Assembly: GCA_964059195.1 (NCBI GenBank)
Contig: CAXKWD010000003.1
Location: 199,230,174-199,294,173 of the forward strand
Reading direction: 5' to 3'
DNA: 64,000 nt
Origin: Ectobius pallidus
Lineage: Eukaryota > Arthropoda > Insecta > Blattodea > Ectobiidae
This document shows, piece by piece, positions 55,090 to 64,000 of this stretch; the stretch's first letter is position 1, and each line of letters starts with the position of its first letter. The position numbers and the translations under genes were made by a program. The notes under the pieces are model-generated. The model was not told the origin of the DNA. It made no database searches and saw nothing but the letters and a program-made list of their open reading frames with translations.

Positions 55090-56459
55090 GAATGGTATTG
55101 AGGTATTGGCAGGCATCTTTTCCATAAAATACCAGCAATAACGTAAAATTTTTACATAATTTATTCTTGGACTCAATAATAATACTATATTAACTGACTA
55201 CTTGTACCCATACTGCAAGATTGACCCTTGGGGAAAAGGAGCGAATGAAGCTTTTTTCTAACTTAGTAAATCTGCACTACTTTTATTTATGCATTTATTG
55301 GATTATTTATCATATTTTCTGTTCACTTATGTTAGTAATTTTTATGTATAATTATTATAGCAAATGTCTTATTAGTTTAATATCTTGATCCTTTTTTTAA
55401 TAATATAATTTAACAACATAAGACGTACATCAGTTACAGCGAACGGCGAATGGTCGAGGGTTTGAGCAAATAGCGGGCTGTAGTTAAGGCAAGAGGATTT
55501 AATTTTTTTATGAAAAAATCAGGGAAAATGCTTTGAAATATTGTGTGATATATGTAGAATGCATTGCAAAACAATTTTTGCGTATGTGCGTCTTTATCGG
55601 ATGTTGAGACGCCAATTTTAAACATCACGCGCCCTATTTTTGTAGTGCTGCTTATGAAATTTTCCATGCCCTGCAATTCACAAACCATCCCTTAGTTTAT
55701 ATTATCTCTGTTCACATAATTTGTACACAGATCTACACTTTTGACCGTGTTTCACCTACATAACTTACCCCATACAGCCAGGAGAAAATTAATATTAATA
55801 TAAATAATATTACTATTAATACAATATTAATACAAATTAATAGCCTACTCAGTAATATTCTATACAATGTAATATTAATATTAATTTATAAAATATCCCT
55901 TAGCTGTTTTCTACCCTAATTGTACGTTATTTCTATACAAATGTACATTCTTTAAAAAATTCTCATCATATTATACTAACATACCCTCTACCCTATTTTC
56001 TAGGCAACAAAATATTAGATCAAATCATCCCTTAGCTGTTTCATACCTATATTATATAATTGTTCATTGCTTGTGAACATCTTCGATTTTTGGAAAGATG
56101 TGGAACGAAATGTTATGGTCAAGCTTCTTGCAATCTGAGAAATTACTGTTACACACGGCCATGTTTATTTATGGAGATGAGATCTTCCAAGACGTGTAAA
56201 GCAGCCCGAAAATTGTCAAAAGTATCTAACAATTCAATTTAGATAAGGTGAGTCATTTTGAAATAGATTAATGTATTATTTTGTTTAAGAATGTTTGCAA
56301 TTTTTCCTATACCGCCCGTAGTAATCTTGCTCCCGCGAATCTCAAGCAGAGTAACTGCTACCTAGCGGCGGAACCAGTGAACTACCTCAGTCATCACACT
56401 TTCTCCTCTATTCATTATGGTTTTACTATGGTTGTGAATGTGTTAATAGACAGTGAACT
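55090..56459. other. unassigned AT-rich stretch
   Basis: An AATATTAATATTA-rich region lies at 55780-55880 and a CCCTTAGCTGTTT word is repeated at 55908 and 56030. Short open frames (55434-55688 minus; 56060-56242 plus) are not recognisable. Confidence 0.4.
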
Positions 56460-56937
56460 ATGAAGCCCTTAACATGTAAAATAATTTTTTTTCACATACT
56501 TCATTTTATTGATTAAAGTTTCAAAACACAAGTGTTTTATGCCTTTACATAGAAGTGGATACAAATAATGAGTTTCTATTTAGGACTGAAATTCTGCTGT
56601 CACAACTGCAGACGCACTAGCATTATTTTATGTGTTAGATCACTGTTCCTGATGTAGGGGAATGTGCAAATATTTATTGTTCATAGTATAATAAATGACT
56701 TCTGGATCTTATGAGTGTAAAATTGAACTTACACTGGGAGACACTGTGGAGACATCTAGGAGCCACAGTTGGAACTACTTCCAATAAGTTTGCCATGGCA
56801 ACTTTTCCGGCTCTAGTACGGTAAAATTACTTTACCGACCTAGTACGGTAAAGTGCTACTTTACGGCGTGTTAGTGGTTCGGAAAACAGCCACAGCGTAT
56901 TAAAAAATAATTTTACCGTGTGCGGTGGTTTCGTCCC
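56460..56937. repeat. paralogous block (partner 43140-43440)
   Basis: See partner. ACGGTAAAATTACTTTACCG forms a short palindrome at about 56818-56838. Confidence 0.5.
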
Positions 56938-56952
56938 AACTATCAAAAAGAT

Positions 56953-58624
56953 TTATTAATGAATTTCATCTTCAGACAGGGTTAAAACAGTTTTTAAAAT
57001 TGAAAGAGTGTCCACCTTAAACCCCTTGTCGAAACACTTATCTGGGGCCACTTATATAATATAAAATAAAAATAATACAGAAGGCACACGCACACATTAA
57101 AAACAATGTTGTCATAATATTAAAATCTTCTTGGTCCCAGATGCGTCCATTATTTGAATATGCATTTCGATGCAAGTTGCATCATCTTCAGTTCAGATTT
57201 GGAGATACAACCACAGTATAAGTATTAATACAGTAAAGAAACTGTGTGTTAAAAGTCCTATGACAACATGTTGACTGGACGACACTAGCGCTCCATGCGG
57301 AGATTGAGTAAAGCTACATTCTCATCATATGAAATGGCTTGGGAAAATACATAAACACATCGCAAAATATGTTATGTTAAAAGAGAAAAATACAGAATAT
57401 TTTTACTTAATGCAAATCTAATTTTAAATTTAAGAAATAATAAAACAGATAATATATTATATTCTAGTTAAGAAGAGGTAAACAATACCTAAATAGGCTA
57501 CTGTTAAGGACTGTACCTAGGCCTAGTATTTTTCCTTTAAAATCATTGCCCTTTAATATAATTTATAATTCAAATTATGATAATAAATAGCCTACATATT
57601 AATTACGTAAATTATATTATAGGTCTGTCACGTTGTTCATCCTGCACGTCATTGTTGACAGTGTATTTTGATTCTTTGCCTTATATGGCAATATACGACT
57701 TCAATTTATCGTAGGTCTATGTAGCGTCAATTACTGCAGGATGGACTTCATTAAACAAAACAAAAAATTCAGGAGCATTTGGAATTGAAGACACCGTCGG
57801 TACAGCAGTTTTAATTAACGAGTTTTTATAGGAATTCATAAACTGTCTGTTTTCGGCGTGTGTCAAGCATAGACGGTAATTTTCACTCAAATATTTTACA
57901 TATTTTGTTACTAGGTTTTCTTGTCGACCATTAATGACCTATTTTATACACCAGAAATCATTACAACAGAATAAAATATAAAAATATTACATTAAAGTAA
58001 CCTGAAACATAACCACACCAGAATCACGAGCAAGCCAGTAGACCTACAATAAATATTACTTATTTTCGTTCTTACCTTTCTGGATGTTTCAAGAAAGTGA
58101 AGAAATGCAATTCAGGATTTTGTCTTTTATTATCACTGAAATTTACAGCAGAATAATAAGGTCCTTTCGAATATAGCGTGTTCTAATAAATACAACACTC
58201 CTATTTATTTACATACTTCCCGGAGTAGTTTCTGTAGTCTTACTATATGGCCGCTACGATCGCTAGTAAATGCGCGCGCATGCTCGGCTGGCAGAAAAGC
58301 GGGCTGAGTTTCTGTACTGTATTAATACTTATACTGTGATACAACAGTCACTCTGTCAAATGATATACTGATGTATGCGTCGGTTGTTTACGTAGTAAAC
58401 AAATAGTTGTATCTCCAAATCTGAACTGAAGATGATGCAACTTGCATCGAAATGCATATTCAAATAATGGACGCATCTGGGACCAAGAAGATTTTAATAT
58501 TATGACAACATTGTTTTTAAGGTGTTCGTGTGCCTTCTGTATTATTTTTATTTTATATTATATAAGTGGCCCCAGATAAGTGTTTCGACAAGGGTTTTAA
58601 GGTGGACACTCTTTCAATTTTAAA
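56953..58624. mobile_element. 1.67-kb foldback insertion with 15-bp target duplication
   Basis: AACTATCAAAAAGAT is duplicated perfectly at 56938-56952 and 58625-58639. Arms of about 290 bp (56985-57235 and 58310-58620) are inverted repeats through AGAGTGTCCACCTTAAA, TATCTGGGGCCACTTATATA, AAATCTTCTTGGTCCCAGAT and CTGAAGATGATGCAACTTGC. The long target duplication, inverted arms and the CTGAAGATG...CGAAATGC motif recall Penelope-like elements, but no RT or GIY-YIG sequence was seen. The 1.07-kb centre encodes a THAP-like remnant. Confidence 0.7.
57707..58180 (-). pseudogene. THAP-domain remnant, two exon-like pieces
   Basis: On the minus strand piece 1 (about 58180-58076) reads KGPYYSAVNFSDNKRQNPEL and HFFTFLKHPER, then GTAAGA, a good donor. 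Piece 2 starts after TATAAAATAG (about 57936) and reads VINGRQENLVTKYVKYLSEN, YRLCLTHAENRQFMNSYKNS, LIKTAVPTVSSIPNAPEFF and a stop (about 57707). FxxFPKxPER, CxxH, FxN...LxxxAVPTxFxIPN is the THAP zinc-finger signature; the CLTH motif supplies the second Cys and His. The first Cys pair appears replaced by Ser (YSAVNFS), so zinc binding would be lost. Piece 1 is preceded (58255-58290) by a GCGCGCGCATGC stretch that could be the original promoter. Confidence 0.5.
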
Positions 58625-58639
58625 AACTATCAAAAAGAT

Positions 58640-59095
58640 GCACTTTGTGGTAGGTAGAACGTACAGAGATTCCTAACAGTTTAACCTCAAGAGACGGTGG
58701 TACCTTTCAATAATAACTTCTGACGTCACATCAGATTATTTAGTCTACTATATAGTTTACTTCAACTGAAAATGTAGCTTTCAGACATTGCCTATTGAAA
58801 TTCTACTTTTATATAAGGTTGTACGCTTAGTACTTACAAAAAATTCGTATGGAGTTATGTACTTCGAGATCCCTGATGGTAGGCCTTTTGATTAATTCCT
58901 CTCTTTTGCTTGCTCAGTACCTTTTTGCATTTCTTCTTGGAGATTGAGGTTCGAAGCTGGTTATGCCACGTTGAAATTATCAGACCAAATTTCTTTCGCA
59001 ATTCCTTGAATGTCTTGTACATCCATGGAAACCATTAGGCTCTGTTGTTTACCCTCGTGAAATCCTTCGATAAGAATGACCAGGACAAATTAGGG
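58640..59095. repeat. paralogous block (partners 33230-33660 and 44055-45690)
   Basis: Same ordered anchors as its partners. It lacks the Helentron-like insertion: TTTAGTCTACTATATAGTTT (58740-58760) is continuous. Confidence 0.62.
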
Positions 59096-59844
59096 CTCCT
59101 GTGAACGAAACCACAATGTGAAATGATGTCTGTAGTTGAGAATGGTGGCAATTTTCAAGCACCTGTTTTCCCTTTTTTTAGAACCTTTATCCCTTTTTTC
59201 TCTCCGCCATGTCCATAATCCCCTTTCTCTCCCTGGATGTATTTTATTGCTTGAATTGGTTTAATTTTTATCACGGTTTTGTTCCAATGTCCAAATTTTT
59301 AAGTAACGTCCAATTAACATTTCTTAAAAATAATGTATGAAGTAAAAAAACCGCATATAAATCACTATCAAAAACTATACGAGGAATTACTGTAGTGACT
59401 GAAAACGAGATTTATATATATATATATATATATGAATCGGTTATTTATGAAAGGGCTCTTGTCACGAAAAGTAAAATGTTGGGGAATTAAAAAAAACTGT
59501 TTATTTTCCAACTATTAATAAATGCGAAAGATTTTTTTATTCGAGTTATTTTGATTCTACAAACCGCTAATAATAACGATGACTAAAAACAATTATGTTG
59601 TTTATGTTGCATGATAGGGCATATCAAAGTTGTCTGACAAGAGTCCTTTCATAAACAAAGGGCTGACAAGCGCCCATTCATAGAGACAAAAGTAAAAACA
59701 AACTATGCAATGAATGAGACTTTACGAAGGCTATTTATTTTACATTAAACATTGTATACACAAATGAGATTGGCTATAACAGATACATGAGAATGGGTTT
59801 TTAACAAACACACAATTTACAATAAAGTCTCATATCATTACATT

Positions 59845-60474
59845 TCACAGTTCTTTTTCAACTGTAGGCCACTGAATCACCTCGTCATAAAAGAAACCGT
59901 GTTCCTCAGGGACGAACTGAACAAGCTTCTTTATAACATCCATTTTCGTTTTAGGAATAGGTATTTTTTCTGCGTATGCTTTGTGTATGGGTAGAGAAAT
60001 GCTTGATTGTGTCGGGATAGCTAGTTTGAATGTTAATATTATAGGAGAAAAAGTGTCCAACAGAGACAATAATCTGTGGCTCATGAATGCTTGTATATCT
60101 AGTTTGAATGTGTTGTAGAGGAGTTCACTAATAAAAGCTGATACTCTTACTTTTTCTTTACTTGATTGCTGGAACGAGAATTCATGGTAGTTAGAAATAG
60201 TAAAATATTATCTTTTTCCCTTCTTTTCAGATTTGGTTTCTTCGGAAACAGTACATTTTTTATAGAACTGAGGCCAACATTTTTGAAAATCCAAAATATT
60301 TCCTGTTTCTATTAAATCAACAGTAAACTTTCCCTGTACTGAAGACATTAATATAATTTCACATACGTCTTTTACTGTGTAATATCGGTCACATTTCCTT
60401 AATTTTCTTTTGACAAGGCCAAAGACTCTGTCACAGCACAGATGACAGTGGCCCCTTATGGGCAGTCTGTACAC
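59845..60474 (-). pseudogene. DUF7869-like TE protein C-terminus
   Basis: One minus-strand frame reads RGHCHLCCDRVFGLVKRKLR, then KCDRYYTVKDVCEIILMSS, FTVDLIETGNILDFQKCWPQ, FYKKC, a stop at 60208-60210, YFTISNYHEFSFQQSSKEKV, RVSAFISELLYNTFKLDI, a 65-bp insertion, IPTQSSISLPIHKAYAEKIP and MDVIKKLVQFVPEEHGFFYD with EVIQWPT at the end. The order GHxxLxCDRxFxxxxxxLRKxDRxYT..., DFxxxWPxFYKK, LPxxKAYPxxxIPI, LxxFVPEEHxxFYxEIxxWPT is that of multicopy insect proteins carrying a DUF7869 domain, probably transposon-encoded. One in-frame stop and an insertion make it a dead copy. The N-terminal part is absent. Confidence 0.7.
60034..60098. mobile_element. 65-bp insertion with 13-bp target duplication
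   Basis: CTAGTTTGAATGT is duplicated at 60021-60033 and 60099-60111 around a 65-bp insert. The insert keeps the reading frame open by adding a short segment (MSHRLLSLLDTFSP) to the DUF7869-like frame. Most of it matches 54308-54376. Confidence 0.75.
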
Positions 60475-61289
60475 AATCTTTTTGAATTATCCACTGTCTC
60501 TAAGAGAAAGTAGGAACCTAATCAACAATACCAATAACAATGAAGAGAGAGGAATACAACTGTACACTACACAGACAAGTGAACAGAGACAGCTGGTTAC
60601 CAGACCACTGCTGCCAACCATGCTTTATTTAAGAAAGGGCTCTTGTCATTGACATGAGCCGTTTCTTAACTAAACACAGATTTGCAATGGCTGTATCTTG
60701 CAAAGTATTGATGCGACAAGAGATCTTTCATAAGTAAACGATGCGTGGATGTTGGCACAATCCATTTTCATGATAAACTCGTTTAAAAAAAAAAAACATG
60801 ACATAAGCCCTTTCATAAATAACCGATTCATATATCAAACAGTGTAAGTATATTGTTAAACCAATAGACAATTTTTTTTTTTATAATTTTAGATTTTAAT
60901 GTGCATAGTATAATTAACGAATTGAGAAATGGTGTTAATATTGCTTTTAAATTAACTTGACTGGTACAAACTTATTAAGAAATAATACAATCAAATTTGT
61001 ATAACTTAAACTTAATGTGACTGTACTTTTTAGTATTTTAATCTTTTATTATACTGACTTTCTGGGCACACGTAATACATTTTGTATAAAATCCCCAATT
61101 GGTTTGTATAAATGTTTTAGGGGACACTTATATTATTATTTTATTATTATATTATATAACATAATTAACACTACAATGTAATTGCACTATTATACATATA
61201 AATATCGTTTTCAGTCACTAATTCCTCGTCTAGTTTTTGATAGTGGTTTATAGGCGGTTTTTTACTTCATACGTTATTTTATTTTTCCC

Positions 61290-62268
61290 ACTATCGGAAT
61301 GAAATTCAGTAATGTAACATTTCTTCTTGCAGTAATTGGTGAAACAGTGATTGTATCTGCTTTCACAGAACGAGGGTCTGAAGGCACACTTACAGCAATG
61401 AAAAATAATTATTTGCATACTCTACTTTGTTTTTTTTAATTTCACTGGAATCAGTCAGTACCACGAATGCTGGTTTGTTACATAACGAGTTTAGTACTAG
61501 TATTTACCTTGCCCAAATCCCCAGATCCCGACTTTTCTTCCCAGCTCAGAAATGCAAGCAGGATTTCATGGAAACGGATAGGACTGTTATACGGTGCGGT
61601 GTTTGCGATTCAGTAAGATGAAAAACGCCACATCAAACAACTCATTTTCAATTCAAAGCTTAAACACAAGTCTCTTCGACACAGTAAATTCCAAAAGCCT
61701 CTGTTACGAAACGCCTTCGAATACGAAAGATTGATTTGTGTGCACCTTTCACGTAGGCGAGAATAATTATTTCATTCAGTTAGTTAAACCATCCGGGCTT
61801 TAAAAGATTTTTCTTAAATATACAAAGAGAGTATTAAAAACACTACATTGAACCTGTTAGTTCTAGCATCTATAAAGACATCTTGTTACCTTATAGAACG
61901 AGGCTTACAACTCAAAATTTAAATATGCTTAGTGCTTTGGGATACAGGACAACAAGTCTGTTTCTTCCTCCTGTGATGAATGATTCCACTATGTAATCCA
62001 CTATAGAAATAATAAGGTTTTTATGTCTACTTTTGTTAGGAGTTGAATTCAGTGATAAAAATAGGAGAAACAGGATTTCTTGAAACAGTTTAATGAAAAA
62101 GCACCTTATTTTAATACCTTCCCCTTTTTTCATATGCAGGCTGCACATAAAAATCCTAACCCTGAGAATAATCATAGAAGTAAACTTTTGTGGATTTACA
62201 TTTTAACTGGAAGGAACTCCAACCCTCCATATATCATATTTTCTAAATACTGCTCATTGAGCATTTTT
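61290..62268. other. unassigned stretch
   Basis: A minus-strand frame (61912-62175) ends NKSRHKNLIISIVDYIVESF and ITGGRNRLVVLYPKALS but is not recognisable. Nothing else was seen. Confidence 0.35.
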
Positions 62269-62402
62269 TAGAAAGTATCCAAATCTGATGGTGGAAAATC
62301 TGGCGAATATGACGGATGTGGGAAGCACTTGAAGCGAATGTCATCGATGATTTACATGGTTGCACGAGCAGCATGAGGACGGGAATTATCATGTTGAAGC
62401 AA
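62269..62402 (-). pseudogene. mariner transposase catalytic segment (minus)
   Basis: The minus strand reads LQHDNSRPHAARATM, a stop, IIDDIRFKCFPHPSYSPDFP and PSDLDTF. The HDN aspartate and the PSD aspartate are separated by 34 positions, matching the DD34D signature of mariner elements. The order HDNARPHxAxxT...PxxPYSPDLAPSDxHLF is diagnostic. The stop and truncation make it dead. Confidence 0.85.
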
Positions 62403-62423
62403 AAAACCTGCATTCAGCGATCC

Positions 62424-62677
62424 CCTTCGCTTTGGCACCATCAGACTTCCACATCTATGGCAGAAGTTCAAGTCTGATTAAGACGTCCAATCGGAGGTGC
62501 ATGAGTGGCTACCAAATTAATTTTTCTCAGTCGGTATCGAAGCACTTCCTATCCGATGGAGTAACTGTATTAAACTGGAGGGGACTAAGTGGAAAAATAA
62601 TGTACAAGCAAACATTCTTCCTGCAATAAAATAGTGGGAGCAAATTAATTGCGGTTTTCATTTGATTCTCCCTCGTA
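62424..62677 (+). pseudogene. mariner transposase C-terminus and 3' TIR (plus)
   Basis: The plus strand reads FALAPSDFHIYG and, after a frameshift, KSD, a stop, DVQSEVHEWLPN, a stop, then FFSVGIEALPIRWSNCIKLE and GTKWKNN. It ends with a TIR, GGTTTTCATTTGATTCTCCC then TCGTA (to 62677). The APSDFHxFG, then K(S/F)xxDxxVxxxVxxWL, FFxxGIxxLxxRWxxCI pattern is the C-terminus of irritans-type mariners. It faces away from the minus-strand segment next to it. Confidence 0.85.
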
Positions 62678-62679
62678 TT

Positions 62680-62985
62680 AAATCTATCTTTGCGACTTTA
62701 TGTGCACGTTTCCTTAGGTACTTAATTTCAACAACCCAACAAAATACCAAATCATTTCTAGAGGGAGAAGGGATTAAATATGCGAAATTTTCACAAGGGT
62801 TTACTGATTATTTAATATTCAGGATTTTATCTCTTTTGCTTTGAATATACAGTTGATATATATACAAAATATTTCTCTAATTGCAGATTGTCGAAGCCAT
62901 CATGGAGTAGGCCTACCCAGCACTGATGTCGATTTTTACTTTTTCAGTGTTGATCACTGTATAATAGCGACGTGTGTACAAACTT
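62680..62985. other. unassigned stretch
   Basis: Nothing recognised. Confidence 0.4.
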
Positions 62986-62989
62986 GACT

Positions 62990-63155
62990 ATATCAAGAAA
63001 CCAAGAAGACTAGAAGATAGTGTTTGTGTTTTTATTTAGTGTTTGTGACATCAAGAAAAAAAACTTTTCTATATCAAGAAACAAGAAGACTAGAAGATAG
63101 TGTTTTTATTTAGTGTTTGTGACATCAAGAAAAATACTTTTCTATATCAAGAACA
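62990..63155. repeat. tandem repeat, unit about 73-81 bp, 2+ copies
   Basis: The unit TATATCAAGAAACCAAGAAG, ACTAGAAGATAGTG, TTTTATTTAGTGTTTGTGAC, ATCAAGAAAA occurs twice with a partial third start (TATATCAAGAACAAG). The first unit has an extra GTGTTTT. Confidence 0.88.
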
Positions 63156-63180
63156 AGCTGAGGAAGACAACACTAATATT

Positions 63181-63236
63181 CAGACCTTCACTTCATAAAT
63201 TCTATGCTTTGGCATGGAATTTTGAAGTGAGGTCTG
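63181..63236. other. 56-nt near-perfect hairpin
   Basis: CAGACCTTCACTTCATAAAT with TCTATGC pairs with GCATGGAATTTTGAAGTGAG and GTCTG over about 24 bp, with two single-base bulges and a TTTG loop. It could be a small-RNA precursor or a decayed foldback. Confidence 0.7.
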
Positions 63237-63239
63237 TGT

Positions 63240-63699
63240 ATGATCCATTTCTAATACTGCTGGACACCTCAAGGTATTAACGAAAGCAGTTTTAGAAAGG
63301 AGCTTAGATAGGGGCTCTTTTTAGAGGTGAAGAGCGGTCTTGGTGCAGACCGAGGCCACTCAACGCCAGAAGACCAGCAAATCTCTCATCGAAAAAAGGT
63401 AAAGAATAGGTTATATATATATATATAAAGCATGATCCACTAAAACGATTTTAATTGTGAATATAATACAATGTGCCCAGTTATAAAGTGCACATCGAAA
63501 GGACGTGAAACTAGGACGAAATTTATCGTAAAAAATAATTTAAAAAATAGGAAATAATTTATTTTTAAAGACTTTTTGTATCAGGGTTATTGAGTTGAAA
63601 TAAAAAAATAATCAAAAATAACTTGTAATGAAAATGAAATTAAAAAATAGCCATAAGAAATCATTTTTAATTAGAAAAATCATAATAAAGAATATCCCA
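63240..63699. other. unassigned stretch with (TA)n run
   Basis: A (TA)n run at about 63412-63427. Nothing else was recognised. Confidence 0.4.
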
Positions 63700-63704
63700 A
63701 ATTT

Positions 63705-63995
63705 TTGCAGTATTTTTTCAATTAAAGTGATTTTTTTCGGAAAAACGGCCCCGTGACACCAATTTTTTTTATTGTTTGTTAATCTACATCTAATATTATC
63801 CTTCAAGAAAAAAATGATGGATAATTAACTACCTTAGTTTCTTAGCTCATAGCAAAATGAGTGATGGAAATTCAATGTTAGCTTTTTTCCCTTGGAGAAT
63901 AATTAGATGTAGATTAACAAACAGTAATAAAAAATTGGGGTTACAGGGCCGGTTTTCCGAAAAAAAAAACATTTTTGTTAAAAAAAATACTGCAT
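63705..63995. mobile_element. foldback/MITE at window edge
   Basis: The arms 63705-63815 and 63885-63995 are inverted repeats: GCAGTATTTTTT with AAAAAAATACTGC, TTTTTTTCGGAAAAACGGCC with GGCCGGTTTTCCGAAAAAAA, and TTGTTTGTTAATCTACATCT with AGATGTAGATTAACAAACAG. The ends may continue beyond the window. Confidence 0.8.
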
Positions 63996-64000
63996 ATATT

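Larger units (their letters stand above)
59432..60829 (-). mobile_element. TIR element encoding a DUF7869-like protein remnant
   Basis: The ends GAATCGGTTATTTATGAAAG then GGCTCTTGTC and CCTTTCATAAATAACCGATTC-like are inverted. Related GACAAGAG...CTTTCATAA words occur at 59637, 60635 and 60717. The coding remnant lies between on the minus strand. The superfamily is unknown to me. Confidence 0.65.
59326..61286. mobile_element. outer TIR element interrupted by the DUF7869-type element
   Basis: Inverted arms of about 90 bp lie at 59330-59420 (TATGAAGTAAAAAAACCGCA; CACTATCAAAAACTATACGA; GTGACTGAAAACGA) and 61195-61285. Without the inner element it would be about 560 bp. A (TA)n tract (59412-59433) sits at the inner insertion point. 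No target duplication was identified. Confidence 0.65.

Overview
The window is repeat-dense animal DNA, most likely from a large insect genome. It is AT-rich and contains no intact, recognisable protein-coding gene. Introns and splice-site-like sequences, tRNA-derived SINEs, several DNA-transposon superfamilies and LINE fragments rule out a prokaryote. Cys2-tRNA-type SINE heads, mariner and hAT remnants, Helentron-like units and a frequently repeated AGGCCTA/TAGGCCT motif suggest a polyneopteran such as a cockroach or termite. That placement is inference only.

Layout. 0-2.2 kb: 3' end of a Tc1/mariner-type element, a hAT element carrying a second hAT inside it, and a degenerate SINE. 2.2-6.5 kb: a pyrimidine-rich tract, AGTGCC-type TIR elements, and a four-unit tandem array of Helentron-like elements. 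7.7-15.1 kb: a long AGTGCC element, a SINE with a 5' hairpin, two transposase tails, a Harbinger-like element, a hAT MITE, and an LTR-like block with heat-shock elements and a TATA box. 15.7-20.9 kb: dispersed repeats, one exon-like open frame, a palindromic MITE and a TA-flanked MITE. 22-28 kb: an unclassified repeat family, another MITE, two AGTGCC elements and microsatellites. 28-34 kb: exon-like sequence on the minus strand, a tandem Harbinger-like dimer and a LINE 3' end inside a TIR element. 35-40.4 kb: two SINEs with perfect target-site duplications, a second TA MITE, and two hAT elements, one encoding a transposase C-terminus. 41-47.9 kb: a long palindrome, a hAT MITE, a Helentron-like element carrying a SINE-like repeat, and two back-to-back LINE fragments. 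48-51.7 kb: hAT copy two, the paralogue of the 28-29.7 kb block, a LINE fragment and a small hAT MITE. 52-64 kb: more unclassified repeats, a 1.67 kb foldback insertion with a THAP-domain remnant, a nested TIR pair with a DUF7869-like coding remnant, a rearranged mariner and terminal inverted repeats at the window edge.

How it fits together. The non-TE backbone shows recurrent paralogy: 28.3-29.7 with 49.0-51.0 kb; 32.5-33.0 with 38.7-39.0 kb; and 33.2-33.7 with 43.4-45.7 and 56.9-59.1 kb. This looks like an old segmental duplication broken up by separate transposon insertions. Some copies therefore act as empty sites that define the insertions. The backbone carries exon-like minus-strand open frames with conserved splice sites and different stop codons, so it probably includes dead gene copies. 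All coordinates were read by eye and ends may be off by a few bases unless a target duplication is quoted.
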